Source: Rhododendron vialii
Taxonomy: Eukaryota > Streptophyta > Magnoliopsida > Ericales > Ericaceae
Reading direction: 5' to 3'
Length of the DNA: 64,000 nt
NCBI RefSeq assembly: GCF_030253575.1
Contig: NC_080568.1
Location: forward strand, 20,732,501 to 20,796,500
Each line of letters begins with the position of its first letter. Position 1 is the stretch's first letter. The notes beneath the pieces are model-generated. The model saw only the letters and a program-made list of their open reading frames with translations, did no database searches and was not told the origin of the DNA. Of this stretch, positions 10,849 through 22,837 are shown piece after piece. The position numbers and the translations under genes are program-made.

Positions 10849-11755
10849 CGTCTTTGCTTGCCAAAGTTAATGTAGCAATAAAGCGGCGTATGATGTTGAG
10901 TGTAAAATAGCTTTTGACTAAAATAATCCGGGGGTGAACAGTTTAGAGAGGAATAGTTAGTTTTTTTTCTTCACTATAGATGTCTACCTACTTCTACCGG
11001 GATGAAAAAGAGGTAACGCTAAGTGGCATATGAGTAGACAAATCCAAAATACATCAACTACTATACCAAACAGTCCCGCTCTTAACGAAAATCGAATTCT
11101 CACCTTCCATGTGAATAGCTGAGAAAGTTTCGTTGAACTACGGAGAAATAGTTAGTTTACTGCTATACTGCAATTGGCCAGCGCAATGATGACAGAGAAG
11201 GACGCAGGTGGGCTTAGGATAAGCACGAGGGCTTCCCCTTTCTCTTACTCCCTGCACGCTAGCATGAACCCATTTCTCTCTTTCTCGACTTTCACCACCA
11301 CAAAACTTTCACCAGCAAAAAACGGCACAGTTTTTGGTTTTTCCCCGGCAAATGATTGGCAGCTAATTTTTTAAATACTAACCAGTATCACACAATCCCA
11401 AGACTTCTTTAAGGAGAAATTGCGTCTGTGACTCTGTCTATTACTACTTTGAGTAATGCTCGGTAGTTAACAGAGCTTTCCACTGTTTTTTTTTTTTTAT
11501 AATTTATTTTTATCTTTGTGGTTGGTTTTTATAAAGTTTTGATTGATTGGCATATATGGGTATATTTATGATAGTGATGGGACTGGTGCGCCTTTGATTT
11601 TTGTTTGTACGTCTATATCGAATGGGGGGGTCTATAATTTGACTGAGATGACATAGATTTTTGAGTGTCTTGATATCCTGGGTATCTGTCATTCTGACCT
11701 ATTATAGTTTTTATATATGACACTCACACACTGGTAAACCAGACACCCACAAAAC

Positions 11756-11778
11756 CTCTCTCTCTCTCTCTCTCTCTC
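11756..11778. repeat. (CT)n tract upstream of the NPH3 gene
   Basis: A pyrimidine run about 190 bp before the start codon, in what is probably the promoter or 5' leader. CT-rich leaders are common in plant genes. Confidence 0.8.
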
Positions 11779-11968
11779 CATCTGCAGAGGTCCTCTCTTT
11801 GTTGGTTTGATATTCATTCTGTCGTATTGGGTTACTGAGGGAGTGTTCTTAACTGTGGTCTAAAAATTCACTTTGTTCAGTCACGGGGTAGGATTCTTCT
11901 GGTTCTACTCCTCTCAGGCTTATCTTTTAACCAAAAAAAGAAAAGAAAGAGGAAATTGAAAGACTAAT

Positions 11969-14900
11969 ATGAAGTATATGAAACTTGGTTCTCGGCCGGA
12001 TACTTTCTACACTTCTGATTCAGTAAGGTAAGTAGTTAACTGGAAATATATTTTCTCTTTTCTACTTTATATATAGTACCTAATTTTTCTGTGTATAGTA
12101 GGAGTAATATTTTATTTATGCATAATATGAAAGAAGAATGTAACAATTAAAGGGTTTCCTTTTGCTAATAATACTTGCAGGTCAATCTCCTCAGAAGTCT
12201 CCAGTGATCTCATAGTTCAAGTTAAGGGAAGTAGATATCTGCTTCACAAGGTAAATTTTCCCTCCGCGTTTTTCTTTTCATGAAAATTCCTCCCTTTTGT
12301 TGTATTAATGATGGGACATCAAGTGATTCAAGTCATTTGGATGATGTTTTTGGGGACGAAGTGGACTCTAGAGGTACTACTGATTTAATCGAGTTGATGA
12401 CGAAACTGTATCCGGGTTTTGCCAAATTTTGAGTTTTTAGGTCATGTTTTGTAATTTTGAGGTTTGGGTATGCAGTTTCATCTTTCATTTTTCATAAAAT
12501 TCCACCCTTTTGTGGTAAGAACTTTTGACAAGTGCCGTTCAAAAAAAAAAAAAAAATTAACTTTCGACAAGTGATTCAATTCATTTGGTTGATGTTTCGC
12601 GATTTCTTGAATTTGACAAGTTTTGAGTTTTTGGGTATGCAGTTTCCCCTTCTTTCCAAGTGCTTGCGCCTCCAGAGGCTGTGCTCCGAAAGCCCCGATT
12701 CCCAACAGTACCAGATAGTCCAACTCCCGGATTTCCCCGGTGGAATCGAGGCGTTCGAATTGTGTGCAAAGTTTTGCTATGGCATCACCATCACAATAAG
12801 TGCCTACAACATAGTATCAGCACGATGTGCTGCCGAGTACCTCCAGATGACAGAAGATGTTGAGAAGGGAAACCTGATGTACAAACTTGAGGTTTTCTTC
12901 AACTCTTGTATACTTCAAGGGTGGAAGGACTCAATCGTGACATTACAAAGCACCAAGTCATTCCCCTCATGGTCCGAGGACCTCGATATCACAAGCAGAT
13001 GCATTGAAGCCATTTCTGCAAAAATCATAGCCCAGCCCTCAAGGGTAAACTTGTCACATAATCATTCGCGGAGAGGGAGAGATGACGTGTCTTGTAACGG
13101 AGGAGAGAGCCACAGACATAAGGCTAAAGGGTGGTGGGCTGAAGATTTAGTGGAATTGAGCATTGATCTTTTTTGGAGAACTCTAATAGCTATCAAATCT
13201 GGTGGGAAGATACCCTCTAACCTTATCGGAGACGCGTTAAGGATTTATGCATCTAGATGGCTACCAAATGTACCCAAAGACTCAAATGTCAATAAAGATT
13301 TAGAATCGGACATGGGTTCGGATTCTGTTGTTGGGGATTTAAGATCAAAGCATAGGCTTCTTTTGGAATCAATTATAAGCTTACTCCCAGCAGAAAGAGG
13401 AGCTGTTTCCAGTAGTTTCTTGCTTAAACTTTTGAAAGCAGCCAATCTAGTTAATGCCTCATCTTCTTCTAAGATGGAGTTGGCTAGGAGAGTTGGGATT
13501 CAGTTAGATGAAGCAAAAGTGAGTGACTTGTTGATACCCACAAAAGATAGTACACTATATGATGTGGATATAGTGCTGACCATATTGGAGCAATTCACGT
13601 TACAAGGGCAGAGTCCGCCGATTAGTCCCACCAGGGGAAAGAATGGTTTTGAGAGGAGGAGGAGGTCTAGGTCCGCAGAGAACATCAAATTTGAGTTTCA
13701 GGAGAGTAGAAGGTCTTCTTCTGCGTCTCATAGTTCAAAACTTAAGGTGGGGAGACTTGTGGATGGGTATCTTCAAGAGATAGCAAGAGATGTGAATTTG
13801 CCGTTGTCCAAGTTCATTGCGGTGACTGAAGCTGTACCGGATTTTGCAAGGGTTGATCATGATGATCTATACAGAGCAATTGACATTTATCTCAAGGTAA
13901 GTAAATACGCAATTATGTTTCGATCACTTCTTAATTTTGTTTCATGGCTTTTTTCTTAAAACATTAGGTAATTTCTTTCAGATTCTACTTGGTTTCTAAA
14001 AAATTCTCGCTTGACAAATTCAGAGGTTAGAAATTAGGATGTTCGTCATGGTCATTTTAGTAGATAACCTGCTCCCTTGACCTTCTTATCGCAGTCATAT
14101 TCAGGGATTGGTAATTTGGTAGTAATTAGGACTAGGCTGTTTGTCAACATTTTTCTGGCGCAATTTAGTTCACAAGCTCGAGTGTCAAATCACTTGATGT
14201 TAGGTAATGTATTTGGTAAACGATTAGTTTGATATTGTCGGTACTTGACTTTTACCATACTTCCACTTATCGCAAATTTGGCCATTCAATTAAATATTTT
14301 CGAGCCATGCAAGAAATAAGTCAATATTAACATATATACATACAGACATGCCGTCATTTTGATTTTCCAACTTTGCAATGTCGCACATTGAATTGTCTCT
14401 AAATCTTATGCTCTGTGTTACATTTTGTCGGTGTTCAACTCTAGAACATGTTGAAAAATGTAGAATTTGAACGTATAAAAGTGACACCACTTATTGTTCC
14501 TAAAAATATCCAGGCACACCCGGATCTTAACAAAAGCGAAAGAAAGCGTTTGTGCAAAATCCTAGACTGCAAGAAATTATCAATGGAAGCTTGCACGCAT
14601 GCAGCTCAAAACGAGCTACTCCCACTGAGGGTGGTGGTTCAAGTCCTCTTCTTTGACCAAGCTAGAATTGCCACAGCCGGTGGTCCAGTAACTGAGCTTC
14701 CTAGCAACATTAAGGCACTTTTTGCTCAAAATGGTGACCCAAGAAAACCCACATCATCATTAAGTACAAACGCGACTGCAGTTGCACCGGAGGACCAGTG
14801 GAGCGTTACAGGTCTCAAATCGCCAAAATCAAAGCTTGCAACTTTGAGGATGAAGCTAGCTGAAGACGAGGATTTGGAAGACAATTACACCAATGAAATT

Positions 14901-15011
14901 GGAAATAATTCTAAAGTCAAGGCCGTTTGTTCGCTTCCCACTGGACCTAAAAGGATGCTGAGTAAGTTGTGGTCCATTAATAGAAGTGCAGGAGAAAAAA
15001 ATTGTCAGTAA
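11969..15011 (+). CDS. NPH3/BTB-family protein, At1g67900-like
   Basis: Plant-specific BTB-NPH3 proteins act as adaptors of CUL3 ubiquitin ligases or as plasma-membrane scaffolds in phototropin and auxin signalling; this member's own role is not established here. Exons: 11969-12027, 12181-12250, 12643-13896, 14514-15011, all with GT-AG introns, giving 626 residues (the Arabidopsis protein is about 630). The protein begins [20 protein letters not shown]. The BTB domain covers roughly residues 25-130 ([19 protein letters not shown]). The NPH3 domain starts near WWAEDLVEL (about 207) and contains [14 protein letters not shown] and [14 protein letters not shown] (about 498). The basic [16 protein letters not shown] segment and C-terminal [13 protein letters not shown] match At1g67900 as recalled. 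A candidate AATAAA poly(A) signal lies near 15339. No damage was seen. Confidence 0.93.
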
Positions 15012-16600
15012 TTTTGGTGTATTTTGTTTTTGCATTAGGCCTTGTGGTTTAGGGGAGTAAAAGTTAGTGTGGATTGTTGTTGTAGGCTATGCTAATAAGA
15101 ACAAGTTTTTCGAGAGACCTGAGGAGAAAATCTCTTGAGGAACCTCGCTTTGTGGAAACCGAGTAGGAACTTTCTTTGTAATCGTCTCTGTTAAATCTGA
15201 GGTTGCTTTCTTTATTCAGCTGTAAATTTTGTTGCACTGCATTGCTGATACTAGAACCACATGGAACCGTTGAGCAGTGAATCAAGATGTTCTGTACATC
15301 CCATTGTTTAGTGAGTGGCCTTGTAATTGTGGCATTGTAATAAACATAATATACTCACAGGATTTCTTTACCTAATCCCTTACGTGATGTAGAACAAGCA
15401 GCCGAAGAGTTGGGAGTGTCAAGAATCCAAACGGCGCTGAAATCAAAGGCCGGGGAAGATTTGTTATTTTTCTAAACGAGAAGCCTCTTTCGTCTACTCT
15501 AAGGATGTCCAGTCTCGTTTTCACTTTTGCCGCTGTGTCACTAGGAACAAACGTGATATATTGTTCTGCAAACTGCCAGAAATGTCCTGTGGTGCGTGGT
15601 CACACAACAAGAAACCTGGTTAATCAGTGCAATGATCCTTTTGTTCAATGACCAATGATACAACACCTTGAACACAAATCAAATACAAGTCCAGCATTTT
15701 GGACAATCTAAATGCAACCAAACCCTCGAAAAACTGTGGAAGGATTAGATGGCTGAATATTGGCACATAGGAAGTCTGTAACAAAGGCAGGGTTAATTAC
15801 TGCCCAAACGGGACAAAACAATCAAAAAGTTTTCGATATGCTTGTTTTGAAAAGGTCTTGAAAATTTCTGTTTGCTAAGAGATTGATGCTACCGTACTAG
15901 TGTGCCCCAATCGATTTTATCCACAGACGTCCAACAGTGATCTTACATGCTGAGATAGCCATATTTCTACACTTCGGAGAGAGCATGGGCATGTATAGAC
16001 GTGTTTTCAGCAATAGTTATAGGTTATAAGTTAAACACTCTTTACAAACATTGCCACAGTCTTCTGCATACTCACTGAAGAAGCTGCAGAAGTCTGATTT
16101 TGTTCTTCAAGAAACTAAAAATCCACGCGACACAGTTGCTCTATTTTGGATCAAACATAGAATAACTCTTGTTGCAGTTGAAGTCCTCTACAATTGCTCA
16201 TTTTTCCTATCTAAACTCGTTTGGAGCATGCTTCGAATTGATTCTATCAGACTGTTATGCAAGGACATGAGTAAAACAAATGCATAGTGTTTGTTTTCTT
16301 TCCCTTCAGAGAGCTGAAATTTCATGTCAGAAAAGCATCCAGAACAAATGAACAACCGCGCCAACCAGCACAGACTACACAAAAACAAGGAAGGAGCAAT
16401 TACAATGTCATTACAGAAATTTATTCAATCTACAAGAAGTGATAGGGAAGCGATACAAAACTATGAATGCCAACAAAAAAGAAGAGACATCAATGTCGAA
16501 AACTAGAAATATATATATATAGAAGTAATTACAACATAATCACAGGAACAAAACAAGCACTTCAATACACATCTCAGAGTTAGGGAGCCTCTACTGTGCT
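15012..16600. other. 3' flank of the NPH3 gene and intergenic spacer
   Basis: The first 350 bp are probably the NPH3 3'UTR. The remainder shows no coding exon or clear repeat. The last stretch, from roughly 16450, probably includes the 3'UTR of the small serine-rich gene on the opposite strand, so the two genes are convergent. Confidence 0.5.
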
Positions 16601-16945
16601 TCAAGTAGTAGCACTAGTTTCATGAGCACTTGTGTCATTAGCCTTGTTGGAGTGCGAGTCCTTGAGCGATGATGCCGGGGAGTCGATGCTCTTGGTACGT
16701 AGTAGTCCAGTGAGGGTCGAGGCAGGAGGGGTTGGGGTACGGTGAAGCCTGCACCGGAATGAACCGGCATGGTTTGTAGGAGAGCAGAGGCAGTTGTTGT
16801 TCTTTGTAATGCTTCCCTGTCTAGCCAATCCTGTCGAGCCAGTAGGCGGAGGGGAGGTGAGTGAGGGCATCTCGGTCCCAGATGGGATATTGATCTCCAT
16901 TGAGTTTTTCATATGCTTGTTGCTCTTCTCTAATTCATTCTCCAT
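16601..16945 (-). CDS. Small plant serine-rich protein
   Basis: A 114-residue protein, MENELEKSNKHMKNSMEIN at its start. The core CLCSPTNHAGSFRCRLHR is the hallmark of a small plant family annotated only as serine-rich protein-related; the biochemical function is unknown. The C-terminal half is rich in Ser, Thr and Pro. The start used is the first ATG; an intron acceptor (TTGCAG) lies about 25 bases upstream, so a 5'UTR intron is likely. The frame is open a little further 5' but without ATG. It lies convergent to the NPH3 gene; from memory, Arabidopsis At1g67910 beside At1g67900 may be the counterpart. Confidence 0.78.
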   Translation of the reverse strand: MENELEKSNKHMKNSMEINIPSGTEMPSLTSPPPTGSTGLARQGSITKNNNCLCSPTNHAGSFRCRLHRTPTPPASTLTGLLRTKSIDSPASSLKDSHSNKANDTSAHETSATT

Positions 16946-17697
16946 CCTTGTTTCTGTAGTTTCTTGTTTCTCCTGCAATTAAGCATCCAACTGCTTCCAC
17001 AGTTTGAGAACTTGAATATCTAGTTGTGATTTGGATACTCCCTCCAGTTTCTTAATGTTAATGAGACAAACAGTTCCTTTTGAAGATTTCAACTTTTTAA
17101 AAAGAGCGATTAAGTCAAATCTCAAGATGCCACTTCCTTTGTTATCCCTTGTTTCTGACTTATTTGAAGGATATTTATGAGGATAGTTTTCAAAACTAAC
17201 CAATTTTAGATGTTTTATATTTCAAGTGGGACTACTAACATGTTGTTGGAACATTCAAAAATAAAATAGTGGACTAAAGATTAGGAACAGGTTAGAGTAT
17301 TACTGTCACAAAAATGTAGAAACGACAACAGAAAGCAGAAGCATTTGTGCGAGAACATAATGAATTTATATACTCAGGCTTAAAAAGCCAAGGTGTACGT
17401 ACGTACCGGCAAAGATCAATAGAAAGAGGAGAAACAATGAGTCAGTTGTGTCTCGTAACTCTTTTGTTTTTGATCGCGCGGCATGTCTTGCAACTCTTAG
17501 ATGGAGTAAATTCTAGAGCCTCCACATACCTCTAATGCCGGTTATAATTTGAATTGAATCACAACAACTCACACCATACATGAATATACACTTTTTGACG
17601 ATTTGTTCCAGAAATAAAACTTTAGATTTGTGAGGTTACCTAGAGAGGATCAAGATTGAGGAATGTGCTTCAACTCTACCACCAAGTCCACACTTGC

Positions 17698-17734
<37 letters not shown>

Positions 17735-18139
17735 CAAATTCAGCCCAAAGACATTTTACATAGCCAGGAGTCTTGAATAATAAAGATCCAGAGAAGGCCA
17801 TGGGCAATGTCTCTAGACTATTTCTCCTTTTCTTTCTTTCTTTTTCTAACACTCACGGGTATGACAATTATCAACCCCCACCTACATTTGATCACTTTTA
17901 GAACCTAACTAACACCAACATTTTTTTATTGATCGGCAACTAACACCAACATTATCCGGTGGTCTTGGCCTCAGACTCACAGATTTGTGCCCACCTAAAG
18001 TGTCATTTTCGATTTCCATTGACAGCAATTTGTAGGATCACCTCACACAAGCATAACATGTGAAAAGAGAGGAGCTGTAAAGGTTAGTCCAAGGAACGCG
18101 CAAATTGGCCAGAGAAACCTTGCATTACCTAAAAAAAAA
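16946..18139. other. Upstream region of the serine-rich gene
   Basis: Probably promoter and 5'UTR of the minus-strand gene. Contains a (GA)n tract at 17700-17732. No coding exon was found. Confidence 0.5.
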
Positions 18140-18697
18140 GGGGGCGATTATTCGTAACTCTTTATTTTCTCCATTAGCCCACTTCCTTCATTTACTCTAT
18201 ATAACCCATTAATTTCCCTTTATTTACTCCATATAACCCATTAATTTCTCCAAATCTTCCTATTATATCCCTCTCCTCCCAAAACACCAAATCTCCATAG
18301 CCACCACCACCAAAGCTTCGAACACTGCCCCACCACCGCCACTCCCTCCCCTCCTCTCTTCAAGGTTACTCTTTCTCTCTCTCAAAACGAAACCCACTTG
18401 GAAGCCGATCGAGCACTGTGTTTTTTTCGACGCAGAATTTTCAATTTTTTGAACTAGATTTTCGGCATTTTAGGTCCGAAAAAATATAATATTTTCGACA
18501 TTTGAATACCGTAATATTTAAATAATTTCGACAGTTAGTTACCGAAATGTTTATATGTTTTCGGCAATCAATTACCGAAATGTATATATATAGAGGACTT
18601 TTCTAATTTTCAGTAATATAATATTGTCAAATAAATTTTCGGTAACCTAATACCGAAGTATATAGCAGAATTCAGCAGTTAATTACCAAGTTATATA

Positions 18698-18968
18698 CTC
18701 CTTCCGTCTCTTTTTAAGTGTTCTGCTTCGTAACTTCAACTTATTAAAAAGACATTATCATTATACCTTTCACATCAATTTTTTCCTCCACTTTCCCTAC
18801 TTATTCATCATCATTACACTTTTACTCACTAACTTTTCAAAATAGAATCTACTTTTAGGGATAAAATAGACAATGCACCAACTTTTACCCACTAACTTTA
18901 CAAAATAGACACTTATTAAGGGACAACCCAAAATGGAATATTAAACTCTAAATAAGGGACAGGGGGAA
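18698..18968. mobile_element. Stowaway/mariner-type MITE
   Basis: Begins CTCCTTCCGTCTC after TA and ends GGGACAGGGGGAA before TA, the terminal pattern of plant MITEs with CTCCCTCCGTCC-like ends and a TA target. About 270 bp, AT-rich, non-coding. It splits the minisatellite. Confidence 0.6.
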
Positions 18969-19018
18969 TATGTATTTTCAACAATTACTTACCGAAATAT
19001 ATATATATATATACACAC

Positions 19019-19369
19019 GGGGCGGTTCCGGGGACCCTTAAAAAAAAAACCCCCAAGTTCCTGATCGAATTTTGATGATCCGAACCGCTCAATGTAATCA
19101 GAACGTGATTTTAAGGGTGCTCGCGAGAAATCAGCAAAAAAATTACCGGGAAGGGCTTCATCCGAACAGTTTTTTATTGAACTTTATTGAACGGTTCAAT
19201 AAAAAACTGCTCAAATCAAGCCCTTCTCGGTTAGTTTTTTTGTCAGTTTCTCTCAGGCACCCTTAAAATCACATTCTTAACATATTGAGCGGCTCAGATC
19301 ATCAAAATTTGATCGAAAACTATGAGATTAAGATTTGGAGGGTTTTTTTAAGTATTTCCGGAACCGCCC

Positions 19370-19370
<1 letters not shown>
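19019..19370. mobile_element. Hairpin MITE A
   Basis: Ends GGGGCGGTTCCGG and CCGGAACCGCCCC pair exactly, and most of the 352 bp folds on itself: GATCCGAACCGCTCAATGT pairs with ACATATTGAGCGGCTCAGATC, and AACGTGATTTTAAGGGTGC with GCACCCTTAAAATCACATT. The turn lies near ACAGTTTTTTATTGAAC. It sits in a TA-rich tract. Confidence 0.75.

Positions 19371-19423
<53 letters not shown>
19371..19423. repeat. (TA)n microsatellite
   Basis: About 26 TA units between the two hairpin MITEs; TA repeats also lie at 19796-19827. Confidence 0.9.
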
Positions 19424-19427
<4 letters not shown>

Positions 19428-19795
19428 CCCTTCTTATGAGGGATCCCCTACTTAGCTTAAGTACGGACCTCATAGATCCCAATCGAATTTCGATGATCCG
19501 AGCCGCTCAATGTGATCAGAACGTGATTTTAAGGGTAGTAGCGAGAAATCATCAAAAACAATGGTCGAGAAGGGCTTCATCCGAACAGTTTTTTATTGAA
19601 CGGTTCAAACAAAAACTGCTCAAATCAAGCCCTTTCCGGTCATTTTTTTTTTTGCCGATTTCTCTTGGGTACCCTCAAAATCACGTTCTGATCACATTGA
19701 GCGGCTCGGATCATCGAAATTCAATCGGGAAATGAGAGAAATGAGGAGGTCCGCACTTAAGGAGCCTATTTAAGGTTCTTACAGGAAGCTCACTG
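19424..19795. mobile_element. Hairpin MITE B
   Basis: A second self-complementary element. Its inner arms (GATCCGAGCCGCTCAATGTG, AACGTGATTTTAAGGGT, the AACAGTTTTTTATTGAACGG turn) are clearly related to MITE A, but the outer ~70 bp (AGTACGGACCTC pairing with GAGGTCCGCACTT) are unrelated to A's ends. So the two share a core and differ in termini. Confidence 0.7.
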
Positions 19796-19826
<31 letters not shown>

Positions 19827-20730
19827 GTTTTCGACAATTAGTTACCGAAATTGTTTTCAAAATGGTCACAGTGTTGTGATTCAATGGCTACTGTACTGAG
19901 GGAGAGAGGAGTGGCGGTGGTGCGGTGATGTTCTTGATCGAGTGGTGGTGGCTATGGCGAGCTATGGAGATGGAGGAGAAGTGAACTGACTGAGGAAAGA
20001 GAGGAAGATGATGATGGGTTGTGTCTAAAACGTTAGAAGGGCAAGTAGGACATTTTGCATTGGGGGCTCATGTTGTAATTATTTGAAAAAATTTATTTGG
20101 CTAATAGCGAAAATAAGGGGTTGCGAATTGTCCCCCCCCAAAAAAAAAAAAAGAGTAATTTCTGCAATTCCCTTTTTACTAACCACACTCCTTTTTTTGT
20201 TTTTAGTGTGCAAAATTATCAAAACACCCTTTCACTTTTCAATATTTCATTTTGGTTGTTATCTAAATAAAATGATTCTTGTACAAAATTTAAGAACATT
20301 TCGATAATTTCATACACTAAAACAAAAGGGAAGTGTGGTTACGAGAGAAAGAGAGTGCGAAAATCACCTCTCAAAACTGAACTAATAGTATCAACATTAG
20401 TCCCATTGCCTTTTTCTTAAACCCCTTCCTCTTTATACTGTGCAGTTGGTTGGATCACGGCATCACGCGCAAGAGAAATCATGGCACTGAGACCACTTTT
20501 TAGGACCCCACTTGCTATCATGGCCGACATTCCCGTGGGTGTAAATTTAACTTTACCCCCTCATTCACGGAAATTTATTAGTTGCCCCTTGCCCGTCCGA
20601 CATGTGACATGGCAATTAATCGCCACTCAATTTCGTAAGGTTATGACTAAGTGTATGAACCCATAAAAGTGTGGTGGTCAAACATCCTAGGGCCATGCAG
20701 AGAGTGAATTTTGATGTTGAAAGGCGCAAT

Positions 20731-22075
20731 TAGAAGTGACAAACAGACGGATCTGTACGGGTTGAAACAGGTCATGGGTCAAATATGAGCGGGTTGAATA
20801 TAGGTCAAAAGTAAACGGATTGAAATAGGTCGGATTGAATATGGGTCAAGCCAAACTCAAACCCGCCCGACCCGACCCATTTTCCTTTCCCCGCCCCCTT
20901 CCCCTTTCTTCCCCCTCCCCCCTTCTTTCTCTGATTTTGTCTCAATAAAGAGATTCAAAAAAGTAAAATTTTATGATTAAAACTCAATTTGTACGTTCTG
21001 CGTCAATTTTTTGTCGATTATTGGTTCTATTCAAAGAGAACAATCAAAAAATTAAAAAATTATTGTCCAAACCCATCCGACCCGACCCATTCTAGTTCCT
21101 TTTCTCCCTAAGCTAAAATATCCAGTATACCAACGCCGGCTTCAGTTGCGTTTGGATTAAAAATTGAGTGACTTCTTTTTTCTTTATTTAAATTTTTTTG
21201 TATTTGTTTATTTTGCATTAAACTTTTGTAGTTTATTAATTCGTTTTAACGAGAGGAATCAAAAAAATAAAAAATTATGATCGAAACTCATGAATTTTTG
21301 AATAAAGACAAAATAAGTAAAAAAATAATCTTTTTCGTTAAAAAAAACTGAGTTTCGATAAAAAAAAAATTTACTTTTCCGATTCCTCTCGACGAGACGA
21401 ATCAATAAGTTACAAAAATTTAAAGCAAAATTAACAAATACGAAAAAAATTTGAATAAAAACAAAAAAAAAATCATTTTGACTTAACAATCCAAACCCAC
21501 CTGAAGTCTTCTTCTCTATCCTTTAACAAAAAATCTTATTTGCAAACTATTCCGTAAAGAAGGTTTTATGGAGACCAACCGCGCACGTCCAAAGTGTTTT
21601 TAGATGATCCGAATTGAAAATCAATTATGACCGGTACCAATTAATTGTGACCGGTCATAATTGAAAACGAATCTCAGCAAATTGATTGCACGAATGGATG
21701 ACGGAAAAGTTTAGCGCAAAATTATCAAATACAAAAAAAAATTAACCCATTTTAACTTGCCAAATCTAGATTTGTTTTAGTTTAGTTCTTTCCAAAAGTC
21801 AGAGAGAGAGAGGATTTGCAAGGGAATCTGATTGAAGTGAATAAAGAAGACCGAATTTGGTCCCGTACAGGAAGCGATTAACTTTTTTGCAAGAATGGAT
21901 ATTTTAGGTCTAACCCATATTGAACTCATTTTTAACCCATCTAAACCCATGTAAATATGGGTTGATATGGGTTCAACCCATATCAACCCATTATACAATA
22001 TGGGCGGATTGGGTTGGGTTATAAGTGGGCGGATTTGGGCGGGTTAAGAAATGTGGGTTGAGATTGCCACCTCTT
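20731..22075. mobile_element. Non-autonomous hAT-like element
   Basis: Starts TAGAAGTGACAA and ends TTGCCACCTCTT, close to the TAGRGGTGGCAA consensus of plant hAT ends. It is flanked by a perfect 8-bp duplication GGCGCAAT (20723-20730 and 22076-22083), the hAT signature length. Subterminal regions repeat GGGTTGAA, GGGTCAA and GACCCGACCCAT motifs. No transposase frame was found in its 1345 bp. A member of the 1811-type MITE family is nested at 21548-21720. Confidence 0.8.
21548..21720. repeat. Dispersed MITE-like repeat, copy 2
   Basis: Matches 1811-1985 in block order and orientation, with a palindromic core TTATGACCGGTACC...GGTCATAA. It is nested inside the hAT-like element. Confidence 0.5.
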
Positions 22076-22083
22076 GGCGCAAT

Positions 22084-22837
22084 CATCAAAGTATGGATCA
22101 ATTTCTTTGGAAACATTTACAAAATGCTTTCTAGCATGGAGGGAAGGCCAAACTGATGGCTCACAAACAACTGCTGAATAGAGCCAAGCCAATCTCTGGA
22201 ACTGCAACTGAAAGCTGATAATGCTGGAACCAACACTGGCCAGAACATGTAGGGAGCTACCTGAAGGGGGAAGCCAACTGGGGACTCCAAAAAATAGGTG
22301 GAAAGATTCATACATGTCCGGGGTCTTCGACAAGAACTGGAGCGCTGGGACCACTAGAAAAGAGTCCCAAAAAGGTCTAAAAGAACCGTCCAGTCCCCAG
22401 AGGATTGTACTCACAGAGTGCAAGGGTCTATTTCAGCCCGGCACAACTGCTGGCGTGATAGTTGCAGTTAGGTGGAGTTTGGACTTAAGACTTGATACCT
22501 AAAATCCCACCACAAACCTACCAGTTGAAACTTGGAAAAGCCAATTCTCTTTCTCGTGAACAATGAACGAAAATATGAACATAAAGATGCTAGTTTCCAG
22601 ATGAAGGATACCATTTACTAGTTACAATTGTCTGCGGCAAACATTGCCAAGATGTACATAACCAAGTTAAACACCCAATATGATCTTCCGGTCCATCAAA
22701 CTTAAATACTTCCAGCAACCACAGCCATTTCAGTAAAACATGGCTAGGGTGGCTTTAATACAAGAAGAAGATGCAACTAAGCTCAATATTTGACAGGAGA
22801 AGAGACTGGATGTAATGAGAGGAAGCTTTCATTTAGT
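22084..22837. other. 3' flank of the epimerase-like gene
   Basis: No supported coding exon. The last ~150-250 bp before 22838 are probably the 3'UTR of the minus-strand gene. The rest could not be identified. Confidence 0.4.

Larger units (their letters stand above)
18478..19853. repeat. Degenerate ~30-bp minisatellite, interrupted
   Basis: The unit is approximately TTTTCGRCAATTAGTTACCG followed by AAATNTATATA. Five or six diverged units occupy 18478-18697, one more stands at about 18973-19012, and a last one at 19825-19853. The gaps between them are filled by a Stowaway-type MITE and two hairpin MITEs, so the array predates those insertions. Confidence 0.6.
18140..20139. mobile_element. 2-kb element with long terminal inverted repeats, nested MITEs inside
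   Basis: The left end starts GGGGGCGATTATTCGTAACTC and continues TTATTTTCTCCATTAGCC; the right end, reverse-complemented, reads GGGGACAATTCGCAACC then TTATTTTCGCTATTAGCC. Similarity between the arms continues with gaps for about 280 bp, through CCATAGCCACCACCAC and CACCGCCACTCC. A-runs of at least nine bases flank both sides and could be the target duplication, as expected for a Mutator-like element, but are uninformative as sequence. No transposase ORF is present. The interior holds a degenerate minisatellite split by three further insertions. Confidence 0.6.

Noticed and set aside
22019..22423. Minus-strand frame of about 134 codons near the hAT border
   Set aside because: It crosses the hAT element boundary and target duplication and shows no family motif.
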